This document shows positions 27,697 to 37,215 of a stretch of 64,000 nucleotides of DNA, one piece after another. The stretch is from NCBI GenBank assembly GCA_026417375.1, contig JAOADJ010000011.1, positions 1 through 64,000 on the forward strand, given 5' to 3'. The notes under the pieces were generated by a model. It was not told the origin of the DNA, did not search any database, and worked only from the letters and a program-made list of their open reading frames with translations. The position numbers and the translations under genes were made by a program. The DNA is from Melioribacteraceae bacterium (GTDB taxonomy: Bacteria; Bacteroidota; Ignavibacteria; Ignavibacteriales; Melioribacteraceae). The first letter of the stretch is position 1. Each line of letters starts with the position of its first letter.

Positions 27697-29110
27697 GAAA
27701 ACTTAAAATTTCTTTCTTCGAAATTTTGCCTAACTCGTTTTTAGGGATTTTATCTGTAAAATAAAATTGCTTTGGAATTTTATATGAAGAAAATTTTTGA
27801 TTTAAATGTTTTTTAATTTCTTCTTCATCTATGTTTTTTGTTTGTATTAATGCACAAAGTTTTTGTCCCCAATGCTTGTCGCTTAAACCAAAAACATAAA
27901 CGTCTTCAACATTTTTTATTTTTTTTATTTCACTTTCAACTTCATTTCTGCTAACATTTTTACCACCGGTAATTATTATATCTTCACGGCGATTTTCAAT
28001 TACTAAATATCCATTATCATTTAGATAACCAAAATCTCCGGTTTTATAAAAATCATTTTCAAACTTCTTAATTGTTTCTTCATAATCATTATAATATTCT
28101 TTGAAAAGTGAATTTGATTTTATAAGGATTTCACCAACTCTTTCATTTTCATTTGTATTAATTCTGATTTCAATAAATTCATTAATTGGTTTTCCAACTG
28201 TTTCATTGTAATTATCATTTTGAAAAAGTAAAGTTACCATTGAGCAGGTTTCGGTTGAGCCATAAACCTTTAAAATATTTTTATAATGATCTTTAAAGAA
28301 CATAAACAACTCATTATCAATTGGTCCGCCACCAAGGAAAATATATTTCAATGATTTTGGTAATAAAATATTATCATTATAAAAATTATTTAACATTGTT
28401 GATACAAATGAAGCATGAGTTGGAGAAAAGTTAAATGATTTTGCAATGTCGTTTGCTTTTAATGAGTTTGGAAAGATTACCGTTGAACCTAAAATTAATG
28501 AGCGGATTAATATCATAAATCCGCCGATATGATATAATGGAAGTGATAAAAGCCAGAAATCATCAGAAGATAAATTTATACATTTTGATAAGTTATTAAC
28601 ATGATTATAAAGAGAATTAAAAGTATGAACAACTGCCTTTGGTTTAGCAGTTGAGCCAGATGTGAACATAATTAAAGCAGATTCATCTTTATTGAAATTA
28701 TAGTATGTTGAATTAAATTGTTCTTTGATATGATTATTGTGATATAAAATTAAGTTTACATTTAAGTTTTGTTTAATGAAATATTCATCATTTGATATTA
28801 AAAAAAATATTTCTGTTTTTTTGATTTGATACTCTAACTCTTCAAGTTTAGAATTCGGATTTAATGGAACTGCAACAGCACCAATCAACCAGATTGAATT
28901 AAGTATGATAAAAAACTCAAAAGAATGATTAACTAAAATTCCAACATTTGTTTTTGGGGTTATTCCTTCTTGAATTAAATAATTTGCAAAAATTTTGGAG
29001 AGGTTAAATAATTCATGATAAGTAATACTTTGTTCAGCAGAAATTATTGCAACCTTGTCGGGAATATTAATTGATTGTTGAAAAAGCCAATGATTTGAAT
29101 TGGAAATCAT
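27677..29110 (-). CDS. menE: o-Succinylbenzoate-CoA ligase
   Basis: ANL-superfamily adenylate-forming enzyme that activates o-succinylbenzoate with ATP and CoA. 477 residues. The P-loop-like MFTSGSTAKPKAVVHT (near 148), YGSTETCSMV (near 284), KTGDFGYLNDNGYL (near 370) and the C-terminal GGKNVSRNEVE hinge region are visible, with the catalytic Lys in KIPKNELGKISKKE. Last gene of the men operon; its start overlaps the menC stop by 4 bases. Confidence 0.93.
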   Translation of the reverse strand: MISNSNHWLFQQSINIPDKVAIISAEQSITYHELFNLSKIFANYLIQEGITPKTNVGILVNHSFEFFIILNSIWLIGAVAVPLNPNSKLEELEYQIKKTEIFFLISNDEYFIKQNLNVNLILYHNNHIKEQFNSTYYNFNKDESALIMFTSGSTAKPKAVVHTFNSLYNHVNNLSKCINLSSDDFWLLSLPLYHIGGFMILIRSLILGSTVIFPNSLKANDIAKSFNFSPTHASFVSTMLNNFYNDNILLPKSLKYIFLGGGPIDNELFMFFKDHYKNILKVYGSTETCSMVTLLFQNDNYNETVGKPINEFIEIRINTNENERVGEILIKSNSLFKEYYNDYEETIKKFENDFYKTGDFGYLNDNGYLVIENRREDIIITGGKNVSRNEVESEIKKIKNVEDVYVFGLSDKHWGQKLCALIQTKNIDEEEIKKHLNQKFSSYKIPKQFYFTDKIPKNELGKISKKEILSFLNLNED

Positions 29111-30129
29111 AAGTTAAACTTTGGCGGATATAAATTAATATCGAAGTTAATTATGGAATTTTCAGCTTTATAAAAATCATCAGCAATATCATCATTAAAA
29201 AATTCTGAAGTGTCTAAACCATGAGCATAATTATGATCTGGAAGTGAAGCCAAATAAACTAAACCACTTTTACCAACCAAACTTTCAAATAAAGATGATA
29301 TGATTATAATTTTATTTTGTGTTTTTGCCAAATCTATTAATTCAATTGTATTATTAAAACCAAACATCATTGGTTTTACAATAAAAATATTAATTGGGGA
29401 ATTCACAATTAATTCTTTTGTAAAATCAAAATCTGTAAGTGATTCATCGAGTGCAATATTAAAGTTCAGGTCTTCTAATGTTTTCAAATTACTACAAAGT
29501 GATGAACATGGTTCTTCAATGTATTCAATATTAAATTGTTCCAAGTTATTAATGTATTCAATTGCTTCGTCGCAGCTCCATTTTTGATTAACATCTAATC
29601 TCAATTTTATTTCATATCCAAAAGCTTCTCTTATTTTTTCAATTAATAAAAAATCATCAAACGGATTATCTCTTCCAATCTTTAATTTAAAAGTATCATA
29701 ACCCTGATTAATTTTTTTACTAATAAAATCTAATGTTTCATTAAGACTATACAAACCAACTAATGCACTTGTTTTAATTTTTTTTGTATAACTTTCATTC
29801 AAATTTTCAGTTTGTTGTAGAAAAAGATTAAATAAAGCTTGCTCAACGCAAAAATTAACACTTGGGTAACTTTTGAATTCAATAAAATTATTATCAACAA
29901 ATTTGTTTAAAATGAATTGAGAAAATTTATTTAGTTCATTTTGTATCTCATTTAAATTTTCTTTACTGAAATGGGGAAGAGGAGAACATTCGCCATATCC
30001 AAAATGTCCAAGATTGTCTTCAAGTTTTAAAATTATACCTTCGCGTGTATTAAACTGAAATGAGGAATTAATAAAGTTTTTTTTTAATGATAATGAAAAG
30101 GGAATCAATAAAACATTTCTGATTATCAT
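29107..30129 (-). CDS. menC: o-Succinylbenzoate synthase
   Basis: Enolase-superfamily dehydratase turning SHCHC into o-succinylbenzoate. 340 residues. Catalytic K148 and K150 lie in TFKLKIG, the metal ligands are D179 (RLDVNQKW), Glu in YIEEPC and Asp in ALDES, and the second-side Lys is in FIVKPMMFG. Overlaps menE and menA by 4 bases on either side, showing tight translational coupling in the operon. Confidence 0.93.
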   Translation of the reverse strand: MIIRNVLLIPFSLSLKKNFINSSFQFNTREGIILKLEDNLGHFGYGECSPLPHFSKENLNEIQNELNKFSQFILNKFVDNNFIEFKSYPSVNFCVEQALFNLFLQQTENLNESYTKKIKTSALVGLYSLNETLDFISKKINQGYDTFKLKIGRDNPFDDFLLIEKIREAFGYEIKLRLDVNQKWSCDEAIEYINNLEQFNIEYIEEPCSSLCSNLKTLEDLNFNIALDESLTDFDFTKELIVNSPINIFIVKPMMFGFNNTIELIDLAKTQNKIIIISSLFESLVGKSGLVYLASLPDHNYAHGLDTSEFFNDDIADDFYKAENSIINFDINLYPPKFNL

Positions 30130-31025
30130 ACTAAAATTCCAATTGCAAAAAGTAATCCGTAAATAGCAGAAAGTTTTGCAGTTAGCTCTAAAGTTTTATT
30201 TAGTTCTTTTCCTTTAAAAGTATAAATCATTTTTATCAATTTAATTGAAATTGGTAACGAAAGAATAGGTAAAAAAACCCAAATACTTTTTCTGAATGTA
30301 AAGTAAACAATAAACAAAATTGAATATGATGCAATCATAAAAATCAAATATTGAAATCTTGAAAAAGTTTCGCCGAATAAAACAGCTAAAGTTTTTTTCC
30401 CGTTTAATTTATCTTCCTCTTTATCGCGATAATTATTTACTACTAAAATATTTGTAATTAAAGAACCAACAGGAATTGAAGCCCAAAATACAAATGCTGT
30501 AATTTCATTTGCCTGCACATAGTAAGTTCCTACTGTTCCTATGAAACCAAAAAATAAAAAAGAAGCAATATCGCCAAGAGCATTATATGCCAAAGGGAAT
30601 GGACCTGCTGTATAAATTATTCCGGCAATTATAGATAAAACTCCTATTAATAAAACCAACCATCCCGCAATAGCAATTAAATAAATACCTAGCAAAAAGC
30701 TTAATGAAAATACAAGATAGATACCGAATTTTAATTCATTTACTGTAAGTAAACCAGATGCTGCTGCTCTTTGTGGTCCAATTCTTTCTTTTTTATCTGT
30801 TCCTTTTAAATAATCATAAAGGTCATTTACTAAGTTTGTACCAATTTGAATTAATAAAGAACATAATAAAGCAATTAAAGCAGCAACTGGTTTAAATTTA
30901 TTATCATGAATTGCAATTGCAGTTCCAACTAAAACGGGCATAATAGCAGCTGGTAAAGTTTTAGGGCGGATTGCTAAAATCCACGCATCAAATTTTGAAA
31001 ATGAAATATCATTTTGTTTAATCAT
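30126..31025 (-). CDS. menA: 1,4-dihydroxy-2-naphthoate polyprenyltransferase
   Basis: Integral membrane UbiA-family prenyltransferase that attaches the polyprenyl tail to 1,4-dihydroxy-2-naphthoate. 299 residues with about eight hydrophobic segments. The first prenyl-diphosphate/Mg2+ motif is NLVNDLYDY (near 75), followed by the MenA-typical GPQRAAASGLLT; the second acidic site is NNYRDKEEDKLNGKKTLAV near 196. It starts 1 base after the menB stop and overlaps menC by 4 bases. Confidence 0.95.
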   Translation of the reverse strand: MIKQNDISFSKFDAWILAIRPKTLPAAIMPVLVGTAIAIHDNKFKPVAALIALLCSLLIQIGTNLVNDLYDYLKGTDKKERIGPQRAAASGLLTVNELKFGIYLVFSLSFLLGIYLIAIAGWLVLLIGVLSIIAGIIYTAGPFPLAYNALGDIASFLFFGFIGTVGTYYVQANEITAFVFWASIPVGSLITNILVVNNYRDKEEDKLNGKKTLAVLFGETFSRFQYLIFMIASYSILFIVYFTFRKSIWVFLPILSLPISIKLIKMIYTFKGKELNKTLELTAKLSAIYGLLFAIGILV

Positions 31026-31859
31026 TTATGGAACTCTTGGAAATTTTTTAAAATCAGGTTTTCTTTTTTCGTTGTAAGCATTCTTTCCTTCCTGAGCTTC
31101 ATCGGTCATATAATATAACAGAGTAGCGTTACCCGCAAGTTCCTGTATTCCCGCTTGTCCATCAAGTTCGGCGTTGAAAGCAGATTTAAGTAATCTTATT
31201 GCTAAAGGACTTTTTTCTAAAATTTCATTTGCCCATTTAATACCTTCTTCTTCAAGTTGATCAACTGGAACAACTTTGTTTACTAATCCCATTTCGTAAG
31301 CTTCACTGGCATTGTATTGCCGGCATAAATACCAAATTTCTCTCGCCTTTTTTTGACCAACAATTCGAGCTAAATAACTTGAACCAAAACCACCATCAAA
31401 ACTTCCAACTTTAGGACCAGTTTGACCAAATATTGCATTATCGGCAGCAATAGTTAAATCGCATACAACATGAAGAACATGACCACCTCCAATTGCATAG
31501 CCAGCAACTAAAGCAATTACAGGTTTTGGAATACTTCTTATTTGTTTTTGAACATCAAGTATATTTAATCTTGGAACACCATCTTTTCCAACATAACCTT
31601 TATTGCCACGAATTGATTGATCTCCACCTGAGCAAAAAGCATACTTGCCATCTTTAGATGGTCCGGCACCCGTTAAAAGAATTACACCGATATTTGAATC
31701 TTCACGGGCATCAGCAAATGCATCGTATAATTCTTGTGTGGTTTCTGGTCTGAAAGCATTTCTTTTTTCAGGGCGATTAATAGTAATTTTTGCGATACCA
31801 TCCATTTTTTCATAAATGATATCCTGATATTCTTTTGCTTTAATCCAATTATATTTCAT
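31026..31859 (-). CDS. menB: 1,4-dihydroxy-2-naphthoyl-CoA synthase
   Basis: Crotonase-fold cyclase that closes the naphthoate ring of o-succinylbenzoyl-CoA. 277 residues. Family landmarks: [27 protein letters not shown] (near 85), [23 protein letters not shown] (near 120), [21 protein letters not shown] (near 150) with the conserved Asp/Ser, and [11 protein letters not shown] at the C-terminus, which is MenB-specific. It overlaps menH by 11 bases. Confidence 0.97.
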   Translation of the reverse strand: MKYNWIKAKEYQDIIYEKMDGIAKITINRPEKRNAFRPETTQELYDAFADAREDSNIGVILLTGAGPSKDGKYAFCSGGDQSIRGNKGYVGKDGVPRLNILDVQKQIRSIPKPVIALVAGYAIGGGHVLHVVCDLTIAADNAIFGQTGPKVGSFDGGFGSSYLARIVGQKKAREIWYLCRQYNASEAYEMGLVNKVVPVDQLEEEGIKWANEILEKSPLAIRLLKSAFNAELDGQAGIQELAGNATLLYYMTDEAQEGKNAYNEKRKPDFKKFPRVP

Positions 31860-32685
31860 TTGAGCCTTTCAACTTATTTAAAAATTCTATAACAAAATTA
31901 GTAAAAAGCTCAGGTTTTTCTAAGTGAGTGTTGTGTGTTGCTTCTTCTATTATTTTATGTTGAGCATTTTTAAAATAATTTTTCATTATAAAATTTTGTT
32001 CAGTGTATTTTTTATCCCTGCTTCCGGTTATTAAAAGCACCGGTACATTTAATAATCCGATTTTATCCCAATAGCTATTCATTAAACCAGTAGAAAATGA
32101 TTTGAGTGTATTTGCAAGTCCAATCGGATTATTTGTTTTTCTTTTTTCAATAATTTGTAAAAAATTGTTTAAAGTTTTCAAAGAACTAAACAAAGGTGTG
32201 TTGAACCAATATTCAATAAAATTTTCAACTCCATCATTTAATATTGTTTCGGCTAAAATTAAATCATGTTCAACTCTTTTCTTTTTTTCTTCTACATCTT
32301 CAATTCCGGGTGTGGTGCTTTCTAAAATTAATGCAGAAACTTTCTCTAAATGTTTTAATGAATAGGATAAAGCAACTCTTCCCCCCATTGAATAACCAGC
32401 TAGAATTATTTTTTTAAAATTGAAGAAAGTTATTACTGAATTAATTTGATTTACGATTGAGCTACAATTATAATATTTAGAATCTTTGGGAGAGTCAGTT
32501 TTGCCGTGACCGATTAAATCAATTGCAAAGGGTAAAAAATCTGATGGAATAGAATTTAATATAAACTCCCAATCATCAGAAGAGCCGGTAAAGCCATGTA
32601 TAAACAATATCGGAATTTTATTTTGTGAAATTTTTGAATCATCAATTAGAATATTAAAATTAATTCCATCAATATTTAATTTCAT
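31849..32685 (-). CDS. menH: SHCHC synthase, alpha/beta hydrolase
   Basis: Eliminates pyruvate from SEPHCHC to give SHCHC. 278-residue alpha/beta hydrolase with [12 protein letters not shown], nucleophile S99 in [15 protein letters not shown], and the catalytic His in [13 protein letters not shown] near the C-terminus. The family by itself could be any lipase-like hydrolase; assignment to MenH follows from its place between menD and menB and from the GYSMGGR elbow typical of MenH. It overlaps menD by 17 bases and menB by 11. Confidence 0.9.
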   Translation of the reverse strand: MKLNIDGINFNILIDDSKISQNKIPILFIHGFTGSSDDWEFILNSIPSDFLPFAIDLIGHGKTDSPKDSKYYNCSSIVNQINSVITFFNFKKIILAGYSMGGRVALSYSLKHLEKVSALILESTTPGIEDVEEKKKRVEHDLILAETILNDGVENFIEYWFNTPLFSSLKTLNNFLQIIEKRKTNNPIGLANTLKSFSTGLMNSYWDKIGLLNVPVLLITGSRDKKYTEQNFIMKNYFKNAQHKIIEEATHNTHLEKPELFTNFVIEFLNKLKGSNEI

Positions 32686-34429
32686 TTATATAATTATTCA
32701 AATGTTCTACAGCAATATGCCAAAAATTATTTCTTAATGCTTTAGATTTTTTTGCGTTGGTTTTGATTTCTAAAACGGTGAGTTTTTTACTTTTGTGCGA
32801 TTTAATTAGTTCCAGAGAAAACTGATTCCAACTTTTTATCTTTTTGTATTCTCCATTATAAGTTTCAATAATTTTTTTGAAGTTCATATTTAGTGGCATT
32901 ATAAAATTTTCTTTAAAATATTCTTCATAATTTGAAACAGGGAGTGATTCAAAAATTCCACCACCATTGTTGTTAATTAAGATAATTGTTAATGGAATAT
33001 TGTATTTATAAGAAGCATATAATCCATTTAAATCGTGGAAGAATGATAAATCGCCAATAATTAAATATGTCGGATTTTTAGATTTATGTGCTATTGCTAA
33101 TGCTGTAGAATTAATTCCATCAATTCCACTTGCCCCGCGATTTGTAAAAATTTCAATATTCTTTTTTGATTTAGAAGCAAAGAAATCAAAATCTCTTATT
33201 GGTAATGAATTTGAAACAAATACATTCGAATTATTTGGAATTGATTTTAAAAACTCAGTAATAATTTTGCTTTCAAAGGGGAAATTATTTTTAGAAAAAT
33301 ATTTTTCTTTTTCTTTTTCAATAAGTTCATTTGCTTCAATAAAAATTTTCAACCATAATTTATTGTCAGATTTTTCTTCATTTAACTCGACTAAATTTTT
33401 ACAAAATTCTGTTGGAGAAAATTTAATTACATTTCTTGTTGTACGAGATGGATCTAAGTAATCACCATAATCATTAATAATAAATTTATTTGCATTTGAA
33501 TTTTTATAAAATTCTAAAACAACATTTGAAGTTGGAGCAGCTCCAAATTGAATTATTATTTCAGGATCAAATTTTTTCTTAAATAATTCCGATCGAATAA
33601 TTGTTGTGAAATTGTCAATAATATTTTTGTTAATATTTTTTCCAAATCTTAAAGAAGAAGCTCCGTCTACAACTATCGGATAAAAATATTTTTCTGAAAA
33701 TTTTATTAAATATTTTTCAAAAATTTCATCAAACCCGTTTGAACCAACAAAAATCAACCCTTTTTTATTTTTCATAAGTTTATTGATTTTAATGAAACTT
33801 AATTTATCATTAAAATTTTTTTTCAAAACAATTTCTGTATTAACAAAAAATTTATTTGTCTTATCCTGATTTATAAAATCTGTATAAGAATTTGGTTCAA
33901 AAGGTTTTTCGAAGGGAAAATTTATGTGAACAGGTCCGCGATTTTTATGTAATGAAACCGAATATGAATCTTCTGCAATTTTTCTTACAAAATTTAATTT
34001 GGATAAATCAGGAAGCCCGACATTAATGAAATATCTTATATGGTTACTATAAATATTATTTTGATTTATTGTTTGGTTTGCGCCACTATTAATTAAATAT
34101 TCTGGTCTATCCGCAGTACAAACAATTAAAGGAATTCTTTGATAAAAGGCTTCGATAATAGCAGGGTAAATTTCTGCAACTGCTGTTCCGGAAGTTGTAA
34201 CAATTACAACAGGATTTTTTGTTTTCTTAGCAATACCTAAAGCAAAAAAAGCTGACGAGCGTTCATCTACAAAACGATAAATTGAAAAATTATTATTCAT
34301 ATTAAACGAAAGTGTTAAAGAAGTGCTTCTTGAACCGGCAGAAATACAAACATCTTTTACACCAAGTTGTGCTAATCTATTTGTAAAAACATCGCACCAT
34401 AAAATATTACTGTTAACTTGTATTTTCAT
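32669..34429 (-). CDS. menD: SEPHCHC synthase (MenD)
   Basis: Thiamine-diphosphate enzyme adding the succinyl semialdehyde unit of 2-oxoglutarate to isochorismate. 586 residues with the three ThDP-enzyme domains. Residues 30-60 (CISAGSRSTSLTLSFN, then RFVDERSSAFFALGIAKK) carry the conserved Glu of the pyrimidine domain, and GDLSFFHDLNGLYA near 467 with the INNNGGGIFESLP segment is the ThDP/Mg site. Overlaps menF by 4 bases and menH by 17. Confidence 0.97.
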   Translation of the reverse strand: MKIQVNSNILWCDVFTNRLAQLGVKDVCISAGSRSTSLTLSFNMNNNFSIYRFVDERSSAFFALGIAKKTKNPVVIVTTSGTAVAEIYPAIIEAFYQRIPLIVCTADRPEYLINSGANQTINQNNIYSNHIRYFINVGLPDLSKLNFVRKIAEDSYSVSLHKNRGPVHINFPFEKPFEPNSYTDFINQDKTNKFFVNTEIVLKKNFNDKLSFIKINKLMKNKKGLIFVGSNGFDEIFEKYLIKFSEKYFYPIVVDGASSLRFGKNINKNIIDNFTTIIRSELFKKKFDPEIIIQFGAAPTSNVVLEFYKNSNANKFIINDYGDYLDPSRTTRNVIKFSPTEFCKNLVELNEEKSDNKLWLKIFIEANELIEKEKEKYFSKNNFPFESKIITEFLKSIPNNSNVFVSNSLPIRDFDFFASKSKKNIEIFTNRGASGIDGINSTALAIAHKSKNPTYLIIGDLSFFHDLNGLYASYKYNIPLTIILINNNGGGIFESLPVSNYEEYFKENFIMPLNMNFKKIIETYNGEYKKIKSWNQFSLELIKSHKSKKLTVLEIKTNAKKSKALRNNFWHIAVEHLNNYINEIKY

Positions 34430-35730
34430 AAAGAAAGAACTGATAAAATAGGCTTCATTTTAATTTCTGTTTCTTGAAATTCTTTTTCGGGAATTGAACC
34501 CTCAACAATTCCACAACCAGCAAAAACATTTAATTTATTTTCTTTTAATAACGCACTTCTGATTCCAACATAAAATTCACCAACATTAAATTTATTAAAC
34601 CAGCCAATAACACCTGCATACAAACCTCTGTCGAAATTTTCAGTTTCTAAAATAAATTTCATCGATACATCTTTTGGATAACCACAAACAGCTGGTGTTG
34701 GATGAATTTCTTCTAAAAATTTAAATATGTCGAATTTTTCATTTATGGTTGCTGTTATTTTAGTTTGAAGATGTTGAACTGTATTTAACTTTTTTATGAA
34801 AGGAATTTCATTGAATTTAATGTCACTTGAAAAGTTTTCAAGGATTGATAAAATATAATCCAAAACTTTTTTTTGTTCATTTAGTTCTTTCGGATCTCTC
34901 AAAAGTTGATTACCTAAAAATGCATCTTCGGTTTTATCAGAACTTCTTTCAATTGAACCTGCTAATGCTTCTGTGTGTAAAATATTTTTATTTATAGAAA
35001 ATAATTTTTCAGGTGTTGCTCCCCAAAAAATTGAATTATTTTCTTTAACAGAAAAAACAATGCAATCGTCACAAGCATTTAAAAGTTTATTTATTACAAA
35101 TGATAAACTAAATTGACTTTTTAATTGAATCTCAATTTTACGAGCTAAAACTACTTTGTCTAAAGTATTTTCATTAATTCTTTTAAGTGCAAGCTCTACA
35201 TTACTTGTCCAACTTTTTGAATCACGAGTTAAACTCAAGTCATCAACTTTTATTTCAGTTGTGGATGTTTCAATTAACTTACTTGAAAGGGAAATTAAAT
35301 AATTAAAAGAATTTTCATCATATTCATTATCCCGGAAATTGTGAATAATGTAATAATCATTATTGTCTCTAACAATTAAAAATTTTGGTATATACCATTT
35401 GTTATCAGCAAAATCATTCCAAAGATTTGATTTAGAATTATCATTAAACTTTTTATATCCAACAAATTGAGGAAATTTTTCTAATATATTTTCATCAACA
35501 TTTGTATTTATATTTAATGATGAAGTAAATACATCAACATCGGTTTTAACTTCATCAATTGCAACAAATGAAAAATTTTTTCTTTCATTAAAAAAGGTAA
35601 GTACATTTCTGAAATCTGAAATTGATTCAATCAGATTTAGAAAATTTATTGGTTCTATTCTATAAAAGAATGATGATAATGAATGTTTATCAATATTTTC
35701 ATTTTGTAAAAAAGTAGAAATTAAACTCAT
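34426..35730 (-). CDS. menF: Isochorismate synthase
   Basis: Chorismate-utilising enzyme making isochorismate, the entry into menaquinone synthesis. 434 residues. The C-terminal catalytic domain shows KVVLARKIEIQL (near 193), FWGATPEKLFS, TEALAGSIERS (near 254), HPTPAVCGYPKD (near 341) and YAGVIGWFN...GIRSALL, ending with the Mg-binding AGCGIVEGSIPEKEFQETEIK. First gene of the seven-gene menFDHBACE operon on the minus strand. The upstream 206 bases (to the MarR gene) hold the divergent promoters. Confidence 0.94.
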   Translation of the reverse strand: MSLISTFLQNENIDKHSLSSFFYRIEPINFLNLIESISDFRNVLTFFNERKNFSFVAIDEVKTDVDVFTSSLNINTNVDENILEKFPQFVGYKKFNDNSKSNLWNDFADNKWYIPKFLIVRDNNDYYIIHNFRDNEYDENSFNYLISLSSKLIETSTTEIKVDDLSLTRDSKSWTSNVELALKRINENTLDKVVLARKIEIQLKSQFSLSFVINKLLNACDDCIVFSVKENNSIFWGATPEKLFSINKNILHTEALAGSIERSSDKTEDAFLGNQLLRDPKELNEQKKVLDYILSILENFSSDIKFNEIPFIKKLNTVQHLQTKITATINEKFDIFKFLEEIHPTPAVCGYPKDVSMKFILETENFDRGLYAGVIGWFNKFNVGEFYVGIRSALLKENKLNVFAGCGIVEGSIPEKEFQETEIKMKPILSVLSL

Positions 35731-35833
35731 AAATTTGCAAGAATTTTATTACTCAAATATACTATGATTTATGACTAAAAAGTTTCATAAAAATTTATTA
35801 ATGCTAAAATGTAATATTTCAACCAAAAAATGA

Positions 35834-35864
35834 TTTGTAATTTTAAATTAAATGGTTATTTTTT
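35834..35864 (+). promoter_or_regulatory. Bacteroidota-type promoter for the MarR gene
   Basis: TTTG at 35834-35837, a 19-base spacer, then TATTTTTT at 35857-35864 (one mismatch to TAnnTTTG). The palindrome at 35870-35890 would cover the transcription start. Confidence 0.5.
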
Positions 35865-35869
35865 AATTA

Positions 35870-35890
35870 AGTTAAATTAAAAGTTTAACT
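35870..35890. promoter_or_regulatory. Palindrome, candidate MarR operator 1
   Basis: AGTTAAA, 7 bases, TTTAACT: a perfect 7+7 inverted repeat just after the predicted -7 element. MarR proteins bind such repeats, so autorepression is likely; this is inference from position. Confidence 0.45.
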
Positions 35891-35905
35891 ATGGGGAAAT
35901 ATTAA

Positions 35906-35920
35906 AAGTGTATAACACTT
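35906..35920. promoter_or_regulatory. Palindrome, candidate MarR operator 2
   Basis: AAGTGT-ATA-ACACTT, a perfect 15-base palindrome between operator 1 and the AAAGGAG Shine-Dalgarno of the MarR gene. It could also act as an RNA stem in the leader. Confidence 0.45.
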
Positions 35921-35936
35921 AAGAAAGGAGTTAAAA

Positions 35937-36356
35937 ATGAGTGACAAATTTAAGTTGGCTCTCGAACTTTTCGAAGTACTCTCCAAAGCAACAGATAAAT
36001 TACGCAAGGTACAGGCAAAACAAATGTTTGAACAAAAATTAACCGCACCACAGTTTAGTGTTTTAGAAGTTATCCATAAACATGGTTCTTTACCTTTAAA
36101 AAAAATCAGCGAAGAACTTATGGTTACCGGTGCAAACATTACTTGTGTAATTGATAATCTGGAAAAAGAAAATTATGTTAAAAGAGTTCCCTCAAATGAA
36201 GATAGAAGAGTAATTAATGCTGAATTAACTTCTGCCGGCAGAAGTAAAATTGATTCAATTTTGCCGACATACACTAAAAATATTTCCGATGTATTTTCTC
36301 CACTTAATGAAAATGAACAAAAAGAATTAATTAGATTATTAAGTAAAATTTTATAA
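35937..36356 (+). CDS. MarR-family transcriptional regulator
   Basis: 139-residue winged-helix regulator. The recognition helix region (KKISEELMVTGANITCVIDNLEKENYVKRV, residues 60-89) and the wing (PSNEDRRVINAELTSAGR) match MarR. The Shine-Dalgarno AAAGGAG lies 7 bases before the ATG. It is divergent from menF and convergent with prmA, with two palindromes in its leader. Target genes beyond itself are unknown; the divergent men operon shares the 206-base upstream region and could be co-regulated. Confidence 0.92.
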   Translation: MSDKFKLALELFEVLSKATDKLRKVQAKQMFEQKLTAPQFSVLEVIHKHGSLPLKKISEELMVTGANITCVIDNLEKENYVKRVPSNEDRRVINAELTSAGRSKIDSILPTYTKNISDVFSPLNENEQKELIRLLSKIL

Positions 36357-36363
36357 TCAATAT

Positions 36364-37215
36364 TTAGTTTTGTTTTCTAAATACTAAAGAAATCCACTCA
36401 TCTAAACCTGATTTGTTTTCCAAAACAAATCGTTTGGATTCATACAAATTAATTATTTCCTCTTCATCAATATTTAATAAACCAGATAGAATTATAATTC
36501 CGTTACTTTTTAATTTGTTAAATAAATCTTCAACAATATTTATTAAGATTGGTTTGTTAATATTTGCAAGAATTATATCAAAATCATTTTCTTTAACATC
36601 TTTGATTTCACATAATCTAATGTCAATTTTATCTTCAAGTTGATTCAGTTTTGCATTTTCATTTCCATTTAGAAAACACCATTCATCATTATCAATACAA
36701 ATAGCTTCTCTGGCACCAAGTTTAAGTGCAGTAATTCCTAAAATTGCTGTTCCTGAGCCAACATCTAAAACAAATTCATCTCCTTTGATATAATTTTCTA
36801 AATAAGTTAAAATCAATTTTGTCGTTGCATGTTCACCAGTTCCGAAAGACATTTTTGGATCAATAGTAATTACTAATTGATTTGGTTTAGAAATATATTC
36901 TTTAAATGATGGTTTAATTACAATTTTATCAGTTACTTCAACAACATTTACATTTTTTTCATATTCTTCATTCCAATTCCTTTCTTCAAGTGTTTGAAAT
37001 TCAAGCTCAAAATTTTCAATGATTTTATCTTCAACTAATTTTTTTAGTAGTGAATTAAATACTTCTTCATTTAAAAGTTTATCTTCACTAACAAACACAG
37101 TTAGATGATCATCAAATTCATTAATTCCATCTATATCAAGTTCCCAAAGAAAACCCGATAAAACATCAACATCAAATGGTTCTGTTTTAATTTTTATTTC
37201 TTTATATGTTTTCAT
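36364..37215 (-). CDS. prmA: Ribosomal protein L11 methyltransferase
   Basis: SAM-dependent trimethylation of ribosomal protein L11. 283 residues: N-terminal substrate-recruiting domain (1 to about 95), then the Rossmann domain with TIDPKMSFGTGEHATTKL (near 117) and motif I FVLDVGSGTAILGITALKLGA (near 143), and the catalytic-site NINKPILI (near 217; usually N-(I/P)-x-x-x-P-L). Its start overlaps the dacB stop by 4 bases. Last gene of the purM operon and convergent with the MarR gene. Confidence 0.94.
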   Translation of the reverse strand: MKTYKEIKIKTEPFDVDVLSGFLWELDIDGINEFDDHLTVFVSEDKLLNEEVFNSLLKKLVEDKIIENFELEFQTLEERNWNEEYEKNVNVVEVTDKIVIKPSFKEYISKPNQLVITIDPKMSFGTGEHATTKLILTYLENYIKGDEFVLDVGSGTAILGITALKLGAREAICIDNDEWCFLNGNENAKLNQLEDKIDIRLCEIKDVKENDFDIILANINKPILINIVEDLFNKLKSNGIIILSGLLNIDEEEIINLYESKRFVLENKSGLDEWISLVFRKQN

